Assembly (NCBI GenBank): GCA_905478335.1
Contig: CAJQIC010000022.1
Location: 1-64,000 of the forward strand
Source of the DNA: an uncultured Bacteroidia bacterium
GTDB taxonomy: Bacteria; Bacteroidota; Bacteroidia; NS11-12g; UBA9320
DNA: 64,000 bases
Direction: 5' to 3'
The position numbers and the translations under genes were made by a program. The notes beneath the pieces are model-generated. The model saw only the letters and a program-made list of their open reading frames with translations. It did no database searches and had not been told where the DNA came from. This document shows, one piece after another, positions 51,094 to 59,101 of the stretch; position 1 is the stretch's first letter, and the number at the start of each line of letters is the position of its first letter.

Positions 51094-51936
51094 CTAAACA
51101 CCTAAAGCGATTAATTTACCAATAATCAAAATGGGTGTTATTTCAAGGGCGCAAAGATAGATAATTATATAAATTTTAGCGAATGGAAAGTACCTATAAT
51201 AAATTGTCGCACATTTGATCAATCGCCAAATAATAAAAACGACCGACAATACCATCAAAATGATCGCAACTATTGCCTTTATAGACTCCACAGGCACGTA
51301 GTACCAAACAACAATAATCGGAAAGACAAGTAGGGTAAACGCATACAACATACTTGACAAACCAATCACCATCAGTCTGGCCAGATTATCAGATTGAAGG
51401 ACAATGCCAACCAAAAAATGCACACAGTATTTGACCGTATATACTAAGCAAATGACAAGGAACAAGAGTAGAAAATAGGTAAACCCACCTTGGACATTTA
51501 TGGGTAAGACAAAGGGTTGGGTTACAAATAGACCCAGCGCAATAATCAGTGCACTAACAAATACTTGAAAGATAACCGTTGCGTTTACAGACGCCTCCTT
51601 GTCAATTTGTTCAAACAGATTAGAGATGTTAGAAAAGGAAGTGCGAAGCGATAAGTTATGTTGATTTAATGCCAGAGCTCTAATAAGTCCAACACACAAT
51701 AAAATGACTACAGTCAAAATAAACACCCACGGATATTCAACCTTTCGACGTTCTTCGAACACAGGCGGAACTACATCCAAATAATCTAAGTTTTGACTTG
51801 ACTCTATTAGCTCTTCCTCGACTACCTCAATTTGCTCAATACTATCACTGGTTTGACCTAAAGCGGTAGGAAATTGAAACAACCCGAACACAAAGAACCA
51901 TACTAAAAATGTATATCGTTTGTTCCATTGGTGCAT
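51094..51936 (-). CDS. DUF4271 membrane protein
   Basis: A 280-residue protein with an N-terminal signal-like segment (1-27), a polar acidic stretch (about 30-67), and seven or so hydrophobic segments to the C-terminus. The sequence RTSFSNISNLFEQIDKEASVNATVIFQVFVSALIIALGLF near 98-137 is typical of DUF4271. The family is consistently found beside hemD in Bacteroidota, but no function has been shown. It begins 13 nt after bshA. Confidence 0.85.
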   Translation of the reverse strand: MHQWNKRYTFLVWFFVFGLFQFPTALGQTSDSIEQIEVVEEELIESSQNLDYLDVVPPVFEERRKVEYPWVFILTVVILLCVGLIRALALNQHNLSLRTSFSNISNLFEQIDKEASVNATVIFQVFVSALIIALGLFVTQPFVLPINVQGGFTYFLLLFLVICLVYTVKYCVHFLVGIVLQSDNLARLMVIGLSSMLYAFTLLVFPIIVVWYYVPVESIKAIVAIILMVLSVVFIIWRLIKCATIYYRYFPFAKIYIIIYLCALEITPILIIGKLIALGV

Positions 51937-51949
51937 GGCGCAAAAATAG

Positions 51950-53092
51950 CTAAACTACAGTCTGCAAATGCTTCTCAATAACTTCTTCGTAGTACGCTTC
52001 GTAAATCGGACTTACAGAATCGATGTCGTAAGTCTTGGCGTGATTAACCGCATTTTCTTTGAACTTGTGCAACACCTCATCCGACTGCAACACCTCAATT
52101 CCTCGCTTAGCCATTGTCTCAACATCACCAACATCACAAGTAAAGCCAGTAACCCCATCTATATTTACCTCAGGCAGCCCACCTGTGTTACTTGATATCA
52201 CAGGAACTTGGCATGCCATGGCTTCAAGTGCAGCTAAGCCAAAACTTTCCGTTTCAGAAGGCATTAAAAATAAATCGCCTACCGATAAAATCTCTTCAAC
52301 AGCATCTTGTTTGCCTAAGAAGGTAATCTTATCGCACATGTTGGAGTTTCGACATTCACGTTCCAAGCGCACTCGTTCAGGACCATCGCCCACCATTAAT
52401 AAACGAGCTGGTAATTGTTGTTGAATCAAACGAAAAACGCTCAGTACGTCATCTACACGTTTTACCTTTCTAAAATTCGAAGTATGGATAACGATTCGCT
52501 CCTTGTTTGGTGCAATCGCTAACTTAAAATGCTCTTTGGGTTGACGTTGAAATCTGCCAAAATAAACGAAATTTGGGATTACGCGAATTTCCTTTTCAAA
52601 TTGGAATATATTCTTTGTATCCGTTTTCAAACTTTCAGATACCGCTGTTACTCCATCCGATTGATTTAAAGAATAATGGATCACAGGTCCATATGTCGCA
52701 TCTTTACCAACCAAAGTGATGTCTGTACCGTGAAGTGTAGTAATGATGGGTATTTGAACGCCTTCTTCTCGCAAAACATATTTTGCCATCACAGCTGCCG
52801 CAGCATGAGGAATTGCATAATGGACATGTAAGATGTCTAAGTCCGCAGACTTTACAATTTCGACAATTTTACTTGATAAGGCAATCTCATACGGAGGATA
52901 TTTAAACAAGGGATATTCAGACACATTAACCTCGTGATAGAACAGATTCTCTGCGAAAAAATCTAAGCGTGCAGGTTGATCGTAACTGATAAAATGGACT
53001 TTATGTCCTTTTGCACCCATTGATTTTCCTAATTCCGTCGCTACAACCCCGCTTCCCCCATAAGTCGGGTAACAAATGATACCAATATTCAT
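51950..53092 (-). CDS. bshA: N-acetyl-alpha-D-glucosaminyl L-malate synthase BshA
   Basis: The GT4 glycosyltransferase that joins GlcNAc from UDP-GlcNAc to L-malate in the first step of bacillithiol synthesis. The 380-residue protein opens with NIGIICYPTYGGSGVVATELGKSM (BshA hallmark), has HVHYAIPHAAAAVMAKYV near 95-112, LHGTDITLVGKD near 124, and the donor-binding E-x7-E in ETESFGLAALEAMA near 277-290. It is 9 nt downstream of the metH half in the same operon. Bacillithiol is the main low-molecular-weight thiol in many Bacteroidota, consistent with this gene; bshB and bshC are not in the window. Confidence 0.93.
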   Translation of the reverse strand: MNIGIICYPTYGGSGVVATELGKSMGAKGHKVHFISYDQPARLDFFAENLFYHEVNVSEYPLFKYPPYEIALSSKIVEIVKSADLDILHVHYAIPHAAAAVMAKYVLREEGVQIPIITTLHGTDITLVGKDATYGPVIHYSLNQSDGVTAVSESLKTDTKNIFQFEKEIRVIPNFVYFGRFQRQPKEHFKLAIAPNKERIVIHTSNFRKVKRVDDVLSVFRLIQQQLPARLLMVGDGPERVRLERECRNSNMCDKITFLGKQDAVEEILSVGDLFLMPSETESFGLAALEAMACQVPVISSNTGGLPEVNIDGVTGFTCDVGDVETMAKRGIEVLQSDEVLHKFKENAVNHAKTYDIDSVSPIYEAYYEEVIEKHLQTVV

Positions 53093-53101
53093 GTAATAAT
53101 T

Positions 53102-54121
53102 TTATTCATTTACCAGCGCTTCTTGCAAACGCCTAGGTTCAAATTTTGTCGCCTCAATAGCGATTGCTTTTATATGCTCAGGCGTTGTACCGCAGCATCC
53201 ACCAACTATGTTAACCAAACCACTTTCAGCAAACTCTCCCACAACCTTTGCCATGTATTCCGGACTCTCATCATACTCGCCCATCTCGTTGGGTAGTCCA
53301 GCATTTGGATGAGAACTGACAGCACAAGACGCTACATCACTTAAGTTCTTTAAGAATGGCCTCATGAGCTCGGCTCCCAAAGCACAATTTAATCCAACAC
53401 TTACGGGGTCCGCGTGTGCAACTGAATTCCAAAATGCCTCAACTGTTTGGCCACTTAAAGTACGTCCACTATTGTCTGTAATCGTACCAGAAATCATTAT
53501 CGGAATATCAATGCCACGTTCGTCACCAATTTCAAGAATGGCATAAATAGCAGCTTTACAATTTAATGTATCTGTAATGGTTTCGATTAGCAATAAATCA
53601 GCTCCTCCATCAAGTAAGCCCTCAGCTTGTTCTTTAAACGCTAGATGCAAATCATCAAAAGTGATTGCACGAAAACCTGGATTGGATACATCCGGCGACA
53701 TAGATGCCAGTTTAGTGGTTGGTCCTAATGAACCTGCCACGTATCTCGGTTTATCCGGTGTTTGCTTAGAGAACTCATCTGCGGCTGCTCGAGCAATCTG
53801 CGCACCGGTTTTATTCATTTCATACGACAAAGCTTCCATGTGGTAGTCTGCCATAGACACCCGATTGGCGTTAAATGTATTTGTCTCGATGATGTCTGCA
53901 CCAGCAGCAAGAAACTGCTCATGAATTCCTCGGATAATTGCTGGTTGTGTGATATTAAGTAGATCGTTATTACCTTTAATAGCGTAATCATAATGTGCAA
54001 AACGATCACCACGGTAGTCATTTTCAGTCAGTTTATGACCCTGAATCATCGTACCCATTGCTCCATCTAGGATGTGAATACGCGATTGAAATAGTCGAAA
54101 AAACTCTTGCTTAGATGCCAT
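53102..54121 (-). CDS. Homocysteine S-methyltransferase domain protein (split MetH, N-terminal part)
   Basis: A 339-residue protein corresponding to the homocysteine-binding barrel of cobalamin-dependent methionine synthase (about residues 1-340 of MetH). Zinc ligands are the Cys in VGLNCALG and the pair in [11 protein letters not shown] near the C-terminus; the opening [21 protein letters not shown] is also diagnostic. The folate, cobalamin and reactivation domains are missing, so a second polypeptide must supply them; they are not adjacent. It is first gene of the operon with bshA, DUF4271 and hemD. A TACATTTG box and inverted repeat lie directly upstream. Confidence 0.92.
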   Translation of the reverse strand: MASKQEFFRLFQSRIHILDGAMGTMIQGHKLTENDYRGDRFAHYDYAIKGNNDLLNITQPAIIRGIHEQFLAAGADIIETNTFNANRVSMADYHMEALSYEMNKTGAQIARAAADEFSKQTPDKPRYVAGSLGPTTKLASMSPDVSNPGFRAITFDDLHLAFKEQAEGLLDGGADLLLIETITDTLNCKAAIYAILEIGDERGIDIPIMISGTITDNSGRTLSGQTVEAFWNSVAHADPVSVGLNCALGAELMRPFLKNLSDVASCAVSSHPNAGLPNEMGEYDESPEYMAKVVGEFAESGLVNIVGGCCGTTPEHIKAIAIEATKFEPRRLQEALVNE

Positions 54122-54125
54122 GTCA

Positions 54126-54163
54126 CAAATGTAAATCGTAAAACCAGTAAAACGCGGTTTTAC
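54126..54163 (-). promoter_or_regulatory. metH promoter box and inverted repeat
   Basis: TACATTTG (54133-54126) ends four bases (TGAC) before the ATG at 54121. Just upstream, GTAAAACC (54138-54145) and GGTTTTAC (54156-54163) form a perfect 8-bp inverted repeat, and GTAAAAC occurs a second time directly at 54147-54153. The repeats cover the expected -33 region, where no TTG exists, so they could be an operator or activator site. Confidence 0.5.
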
Positions 54164-54181
54164 TTATATAACAATTAAGGC

Positions 54182-54208
54182 GATTAAAGTTTTGACAAAA
54201 CTTTAATC
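54182..54208. terminator. 27-nt AT-rich palindrome overlapping a stop codon
   Basis: GATTAAAGTTTTG (54182-54194) and CAAAACTTTAATC (54196-54208) are perfect 13-nt inverted repeats around one A. The element contains the stop codon of the L,D-transpeptidase-like gene (54203-54205). It may serve as a weak terminator for that gene or a protein-binding site; its AT-rich stem makes strong termination doubtful. Confidence 0.45.
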
Positions 54209-54817
54209 ATTGTACACCCAAAGCAAAATTGATTGCTTCGAATGATCTAGATAATCACAAATTTTCTCAAGAAACTCAGGCGACAATGTTGGGCATCCTT
54301 CACTTCTACAGATACCCACAACGGATTCGGAATTTGGCACGCACGAATGGGCATGCAATACAACGAAGCGGTCAAAAGCATTTGAATTCGTAGCCTCTAA
54401 ACCATACAACTTATAGGCAGTCCCAAAACTTCCATTGTACTTATACCCAACCTTGTATTTCCCTAACGACGTACAGTTGCTCCCAATTTCGTTGCTAAAA
54501 CTAGGCACCCTTGACGCATAACTTTGACAATGACCATGTGCTACTAGTCCGGCATGCAAAACACTATCTTTATTTAGGTCTACGACAAAAAACCGCTTTT
54601 TCCCAGATCGCAGATTCATATCAGAAAAGAATGCAATGCTTTCATTAAATCCATTCTGCTGGCAATACGCTTTGGCATCTTTTAATTTATTCGCATTAAC
54701 ACTGTACGGATTTTCTACTTCTCGTTTTTGTTCCTCTTTAACCTTAGGTTGATGAGGCGTTTGGCAAGCCATAAAGGCCACAATAGCTGTAAAAAATATA
54801 AGACGTATCAAGGACAT
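54203..54817 (-). CDS. Lipoprotein with L,D-transpeptidase-like catalytic domain
   Basis: A 204-residue predicted lipoprotein (lipobox AFMAC, Cys18). The mature part matches the murein L,D-transpeptidase catalytic domain family (YkuD_2-like): FFVVDLNKDSVLHAGLVAHGHC near 73-94, FVVLHAHSCVP near 148-158, and CRSEGCPTLS near 170-179 with the catalytic Cys and the preceding Ser-x-Gly. It probably acts on peptidoglycan or related peptides at the envelope. The start follows the upstream GNAT gene by 47 nt. Its stop lies in a 27-nt palindrome. Confidence 0.85.
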   Translation of the reverse strand: MSLIRLIFFTAIVAFMACQTPHQPKVKEEQKREVENPYSVNANKLKDAKAYCQQNGFNESIAFFSDMNLRSGKKRFFVVDLNKDSVLHAGLVAHGHCQSYASRVPSFSNEIGSNCTSLGKYKVGYKYNGSFGTAYKLYGLEATNSNAFDRFVVLHAHSCVPNSESVVGICRSEGCPTLSPEFLEKICDYLDHSKQSILLWVYND

Positions 54818-54864
54818 TAACTATTTAACACCTTGACATTGATATTTAGTATGACCTTAAGTCT

Positions 54865-55284
54865 TTATCTGAGCACCATTTTGTAATGCATGATTCCAGC
54901 CTCTTCAAATTGCTCTCCCTCAGGAACGAAACCGAATCGATTGTACAGATTGCAAGCGGTTATTTGGGAATGCAGATAAACGTTGTCTTTGTCTGGTAAG
55001 TCTTCCAATACAGCGGCGACAATTGCCCCTCCGATGCCTTGGTTTCTATTTTCTTTCAATACAGCAAAGCGCTCCAACTTAATCCCATTTGGGGTCCTTC
55101 TCCACCGTGCGGTACCCACCGACACGTCATTAACTTTTGCAACAAAATGGACCGATGTTTCCTCAAACTCGTCATACTCTAAAGCAGGATCTACTTCTTG
55201 CTCTTCAACAAAAACCGTTTGGCGAATAGCGAAAATGGCATCAAACTGTTTCCCACTCTCTACTTTTTCAACTTGTACATCCAT
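54865..55284 (-). CDS. GNAT family N-acetyltransferase
   Basis: A 139-residue acetyltransferase. The acetyl-CoA loop is RNQGIGGAIVAAVL (about 82-95), preceded by ERFAVLKE (motif A strand) and followed by LHSQITACNLYNRFGFVPEGEQFEEAGIMHYKM, a normal GNAT C-terminus. The N-terminal AIRQTVFVEEQEVDPALEYDEFE region places it near the ElaA/YjcF group, whose substrates are unknown. The protein is complete. Confidence 0.9.
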   Translation of the reverse strand: MDVQVEKVESGKQFDAIFAIRQTVFVEEQEVDPALEYDEFEETSVHFVAKVNDVSVGTARWRRTPNGIKLERFAVLKENRNQGIGGAIVAAVLEDLPDKDNVYLHSQITACNLYNRFGFVPEGEQFEEAGIMHYKMVLR

Positions 55285-55407
55285 CTTTACAATTTGCTTT
55301 GACTAAAATTTAAGATTCATTTCAAAAATAACCCGATTTGATATTATTCGTTCACCTTTCCTTCGACATTCCCAAGCTGAGGTAGGCAAATTGTTTTAAA
55401 AAAAAAC

Positions 55408-55415
55408 TAATTTTG
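55408..55415 (+). promoter_or_regulatory. -7 box of the aldolase gene
   Basis: TAATTTTG matches TAnnTTTG. A TTG lies 14 nt upstream, closer than usual. A longer frame of the aldolase gene opens at the TTG inside this box (55413), so the ATG at 55452, 36 nt after the box, is taken as the start. Confidence 0.5.
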
Positions 55416-55451
55416 CCGACCTTAAAAAGAACGCAACAAAGACAATATAAC

Positions 55452-56507
55452 ATGAGTAATTCTGCTATCGAACAACTATTGGGAAGTGAATCTGAGTATT
55501 TACTAAATCACGAATCAAAAACGATTTCAAAAGACAGTTTACATTTACCAGGTCCTGACCATATTGACCGTGTTTGGGGGATTTCAAACCGAAACCCACA
55601 GGTATTACGAAGCCTAAATCAATTGATCAATAATGGTCGTTTAGGAGGATCAGGCTATGTATCTATCTTACCTGTAGATCAAGGTATTGAGCACTCTGCT
55701 GGAGCTAGCTTTGCACCAAACCCTGCGTATTTCGATCCAGAAAACATTGTTAAACTTGCTATTGAAGGTGGTTGTAACGGTGTTGCTTCAACGTTCGGCG
55801 TATTGGCAAGTATGTCAAGAAAATATGCCCACAGAATTCCATTTATTGTTAAGCTTAACCATAATGAGTTACTCTCCTACCCGTCTACCTACAACCAAAT
55901 TATGTTTGGAAGCGTGGATGAGGCATGGAATTTAGGTGCTACTGCTGTAGGCGCAACTATCTATTTTGGATCAGAAGGTTCAGAAAGACAAATCATTGAG
56001 GTTGCAGAAGCATTTGAACGAGCACATGAATTAGGCATGGCGACTATATTATGGTGCTACACGCGAAATTCAGGGTTCAAAAAAGACGGAGTTGATTACC
56101 ACGTGTCTTCTGACTTAACGTCTCAAGCAAACCACTTGGGTGTTACCATTCAAGCAGACATCATCAAACAGAAATTACCTGAGAACAATGGTGGGTACAC
56201 AGCCATCGGATTTGGCAAAACACACGACAAAGTATACACTGAGTTGAGTTCTGACCACCCTATCGACCTTTGCCGTTACCAAGTTGCCAACTGCTACATG
56301 GGACGCGCTGGTCTTATTAACTCTGGAGGAGCATCAGGAAGCCACGATATGTCTGACGCTGTAAAAACAGCAGTCATCAATAAAAGAGCCGGGGGATGTG
56401 GTTTAATCTTAGGTCGTAAAGCATTCCAACGCCCAATGAATGAGGGTATTGAACTTCTAAACAAGGTGCAAGACGTTTATTTGGATAAAGGGGTTACCAT
56501 TGCATAA
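55452..56507 (+). CDS. fbaB: Class I fructose-bisphosphate aldolase
   Basis: A Schiff-base aldolase of the archaeal/DhnA type that splits fructose 1,6-bisphosphate. The 351-residue protein starts [18 protein letters not shown]; conserved parts include [20 protein letters not shown] (near 63-82), [14 protein letters not shown] near 135, an extended phosphate-binding region [18 protein letters not shown] near 163-180, and [15 protein letters not shown] near 314-328. The start is set by the -7 box described upstream. The gene has no obvious operon partners; accD follows 46 nt later with its own -7 box. Confidence 0.93.
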   Translation: MSNSAIEQLLGSESEYLLNHESKTISKDSLHLPGPDHIDRVWGISNRNPQVLRSLNQLINNGRLGGSGYVSILPVDQGIEHSAGASFAPNPAYFDPENIVKLAIEGGCNGVASTFGVLASMSRKYAHRIPFIVKLNHNELLSYPSTYNQIMFGSVDEAWNLGATAVGATIYFGSEGSERQIIEVAEAFERAHELGMATILWCYTRNSGFKKDGVDYHVSSDLTSQANHLGVTIQADIIKQKLPENNGGYTAIGFGKTHDKVYTELSSDHPIDLCRYQVANCYMGRAGLINSGGASGSHDMSDAVKTAVINKRAGGCGLILGRKAFQRPMNEGIELLNKVQDVYLDKGVTIA

Positions 56508-56538
56508 ACCTTGTCACGACAACTTCGTGATATTTATT

Positions 56539-56546
56539 TAAATTTG
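56539..56546 (+). promoter_or_regulatory. -7 box of accD
   Basis: TAAATTTG matches TAnnTTTG and ends seven bases (ATTTAAT) before the ATG at 56554. The nearest TTG (56511) is 25 nt upstream of the box. Confidence 0.45.
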
Positions 56547-56553
56547 ATTTAAT

Positions 56554-57438
56554 ATGAGTTGGTTTAAGCGCGTAAAAGACGGGATTTTAACAAAAACCCA
56601 AGACAAAAAGTCTACACCAGATGGCTTGTGGGTTAAGTGTCCTGAGTGCCAAACTCCACATGCAAGCAAAGACTTTGCAATGGAAATGTGGGTCTGTAAA
56701 GACTGTGGTAATCACACAAGAATCGGTTCCGATGAATACTTCGAAATATTCTTTGACAACGGTAAGTTTCAAGAATTAGATGCCAACATCACCTCTGGAG
56801 ATCCTTTAAAGTTTGTTGACAAGAAGGACTACCCAACCCGAATTGAAGCTGCACAAAAAAAGACCCAACTCAAGGATGCCGTGAGAACTGGTGTCGGCAA
56901 GGTGAATGGCTTAAAAATGGTGATTTCATGCATGGACTTTAGCTTCATTGGAGGGTCTATGGGATCTGTAGTAGGAGAAAAAATTGGTCGCGCAATTGAT
57001 GCCGCTAGAAAACAGAAGATCCCACTCATGATTATTTCAAAAAGTGGTGGAGCGCGAATGATGGAGGCAGCATTTAGTTTGATGCAAATGGCTAAAACAA
57101 GCGCCAAACTTGCTTTGCTAAACCAAGATGGTATCCCATTTATTTCCTATTTAACTGATCCAACAACGGGAGGGGTAACCGCTTCTTTCGCCATGTTAGG
57201 CGACTTCAACATCGCAGAGCCAAATGCCTTAATTGGGTTTGCAGGACCTCGAATTGTAAAAGAAACGATTGGCAAGGACCTTCCTACAGGCTTTCAACGT
57301 AGCGAATTTCTTCAGGAGCATGGATTTGTTGACTTCATTGTTGAACGCAAAAATGCTAAAGATCAAATACATACAGTACTTTCTCTAATCTGTGACAAAA
57401 AACCACGTGTTAAAGCAGAAACAGCAAAGTCGTCTTAG
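56554..57438 (+). CDS. accD: Acetyl-CoA carboxylase carboxyltransferase subunit beta
   Basis: The beta subunit that, with AccA, transfers CO2 from carboxybiotin to acetyl-CoA to make malonyl-CoA for fatty acid synthesis. The 294-residue protein has the N-terminal four-Cys zinc ribbon (Cys29, Cys32, Cys48, Cys51), [24 protein letters not shown] near 123-146 and the crotonase-like core [18 protein letters not shown] and [16 protein letters not shown]. BirA, which biotinylates the carrier protein of this complex, is encoded at 13305. Confidence 0.96.
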   Translation: MSWFKRVKDGILTKTQDKKSTPDGLWVKCPECQTPHASKDFAMEMWVCKDCGNHTRIGSDEYFEIFFDNGKFQELDANITSGDPLKFVDKKDYPTRIEAAQKKTQLKDAVRTGVGKVNGLKMVISCMDFSFIGGSMGSVVGEKIGRAIDAARKQKIPLMIISKSGGARMMEAAFSLMQMAKTSAKLALLNQDGIPFISYLTDPTTGGVTASFAMLGDFNIAEPNALIGFAGPRIVKETIGKDLPTGFQRSEFLQEHGFVDFIVERKNAKDQIHTVLSLICDKKPRVKAETAKSS

Positions 57439-57504
57439 ACGTAAATAATTCCGAAGAAACCATCAAAATCCGTTAGAAAATTATTAATTCGCAATAAAAA
57501 GAAT

Positions 57505-57885
57505 ATGAATTTACCAGCAGACTTAAAATACACGAAAGACCACGAATGGGTTAAGCTAGAAGGTGACGTTGCAACTATTGGTGTTACCGATTTTGCACAG
57601 GGTGAACTAGGCGATGTCGTTTTTGTTGAAATAGAAACTGAAGGAGAAACTTTAGACGCTGAAGATACTTTCGGTACGGTAGAAGCAGTTAAGACTGTTT
57701 CTGATTTATACATGCCAGTGGCTGGTGAGGTTGTTGAAATAAACACTGGATTAGAAGATGCTCCTGAAAATGTAAACAATGACCCATATGGTGACGGTTG
57801 GATGATTAAAATTCGTGTAAACGATACTGCAGATGTCGCTGCATTAATGGACGTAGACGCCTACAAAGCGGCTATCGGACAATAG
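57505..57885 (+). CDS. gcvH: Glycine cleavage system H protein
   Basis: The lipoyl carrier of the glycine cleavage system. The 126-residue protein has the lipoylation Lys63 in EAVKTVSDLY, the N-terminal YTKDHEWVKLEG hairpin, and a family-typical C-terminus (DGWMIKIRVND). It is followed by a VanZ-type gene whose GTG start shares a base with the stop codon (TAGTG), an arrangement recurrent in Bacteroidota. The P and T proteins are not in the window. Confidence 0.96.
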   Translation: MNLPADLKYTKDHEWVKLEGDVATIGVTDFAQGELGDVVFVEIETEGETLDAEDTFGTVEAVKTVSDLYMPVAGEVVEINTGLEDAPENVNNDPYGDGWMIKIRVNDTADVAALMDVDAYKAAIGQ

Positions 57886-58268
57886 TGATCAAAGCCTTTC
57901 GTATTACCCTCGCTCTAGCGGTTGTAATATTAATTCTAAGCGTAGTATCGGTCCCCAAACTTCCTGAAATTAAAGTCAGGGCGGTAGACAAGTGGGGACA
58001 TCTTTTGGCCTACATGTCACTATCTTTTGTTCTGTTTGTTGAACTAGCAAAAAAATACCATTGGTCAAATACTTATAGACGTTGGTTAATTCCGTCAATA
58101 ACCATTTGCATTATTTACGGCATCCTTATGGAGCTTTTGCAAGCAACGCCTTTGTTTGATAGGCATTTCGAGTTTGCCGACATGGCTGCCAATTCCATTG
58201 GTGTTAGCCTAGGGTTCGTGTTATTTATCGGGACGTCGGCTTGGATTAAAAAATTATATATCAAATAA
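57885..58268 (+). CDS. VanZ family membrane protein
   Basis: A 127-residue protein with about four membrane helices (near 4-22, 38-55, 68-88 and 104-121). Family landmarks are DKWGHLLAYMSLSFVLF (residues about 33-49) with the D-K-x-x-H motif, and RHFEFADMAANSIGVSLGFVL near 97-117. The start is GTG at 57885, overlapping the gcvH stop by one base. VanZ proteins are linked to teicoplanin resistance in one case, but most, including this one, have no known role. Confidence 0.88.
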   Translation: MIKAFRITLALAVVILILSVVSVPKLPEIKVRAVDKWGHLLAYMSLSFVLFVELAKKYHWSNTYRRWLIPSITICIIYGILMELLQATPLFDRHFEFADMAANSIGVSLGFVLFIGTSAWIKKLYIK

Positions 58269-58323
58269 TCTGATTTTATCGTTTACCTTTTATTCAACAG
58301 GTATATATATCCATGATAATTCA

Positions 58324-58331
58324 TAAATTTG
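58324..58331 (+). promoter_or_regulatory. -7 box of tonB
   Basis: TAAATTTG matches TAnnTTTG, 22 nt before the ATG at 58354. No TTG at the usual -33 distance. Confidence 0.4.
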
Positions 58332-58353
58332 GAACTTTAAATCTTTGTAAAAC

Positions 58354-59031
58354 ATGGAAATTAAAAAACTAAGGAACATTGACGTCAAGTATAAAAGAGG
58401 ACTCTTCTTTTTAATTGGTATGACTATTTCTTTGGGATTTGCGTATGGCTTAATGCAATACAAAAAATATGACCCAATCGTAGTGGAAGATCTTGATCAA
58501 GTGTACGATGAAGACATGGTACAACAAGAACAGACACAACAACAGGAAGAGAAACCACCTCCGCCAGAAAAACCTCAAGATCCCGTGATTGAAGTTGTGG
58601 AAGATGAGGTTAAAATTGATGACACTCCTGATATCAGTATTGAAACAGACGACGACGAGGCGTTCGGAGAACTTGATTTCGACGATGGTCCTGAAGACAC
58701 CGATGAGGTATTCAAATGGTTCCAAGTGCAAGAAAAGGCAACATTCCCTGGTGGATTAGCGGCAATGGATGTTTTCATTAAAGAAAACATGGAAATCCCT
58801 GAAATTGCTTACGAAGAAGCTGAAAATGGAACCGTGGTTGTATCATTTACTGTTGAAAAAGACGGTAAATTGTCAAACATTCATGTCACCTCTACAAGAA
58901 AAATTGGATACGGTGTTGAAGAAGCAGCTATAGCTGTAATTAAGAAAATGCCAAGATGGAAACCTGCTTTGCAACGTGATAAGCCTGCACGTATGGCATT
59001 CCAAAAACCAATCAGACTTAGCTTTAACTAG
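58354..59031 (+). CDS. Energy transducer TonB
   Basis: A 225-residue inner-membrane-anchored TonB. One helix spans about residues 15-34; the periplasmic linker contains PPPPEKPQDP near 68-77 and then a long acidic stretch (EVVEDEVKIDDTPDISIETDDDE, about 80-105) in place of the usual Glu-Pro/Lys-Pro repeats. The C-terminal domain (TFPGGLAAMDVFIKENMEIPEIAYEEAENGTVVVSFTVEKDGKLSNIHV ... PRWKPALQ) is the normal receptor-engaging fold. It would energise receptors such as the one encoded at 20417. ExbB and ExbD genes are not adjacent. Confidence 0.92.
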   Translation: MEIKKLRNIDVKYKRGLFFLIGMTISLGFAYGLMQYKKYDPIVVEDLDQVYDEDMVQQEQTQQQEEKPPPPEKPQDPVIEVVEDEVKIDDTPDISIETDDDEAFGELDFDDGPEDTDEVFKWFQVQEKATFPGGLAAMDVFIKENMEIPEIAYEEAENGTVVVSFTVEKDGKLSNIHVTSTRKIGYGVEEAAIAVIKKMPRWKPALQRDKPARMAFQKPIRLSFN

Positions 59032-59050
59032 CAGCTAAAAAGAATTTACA

Positions 59051-59082
59051 AAAAAGCCTCATTGATATCACTGAGGCTTTTT
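59051..59082. terminator. Bidirectional terminator between tonB and purL
   Basis: AAAAAGCCTCA (59051-59061) and TGAGGCTTTTT (59072-59082) form an 11-bp hairpin with a 10-nt loop, flanked by A- and T-runs on the two sides. It lies between the converging tonB and purL genes and can serve both. Confidence 0.85.
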
Positions 59083-59101
59083 TTATAGTTGTATTGTTCG
59101 T

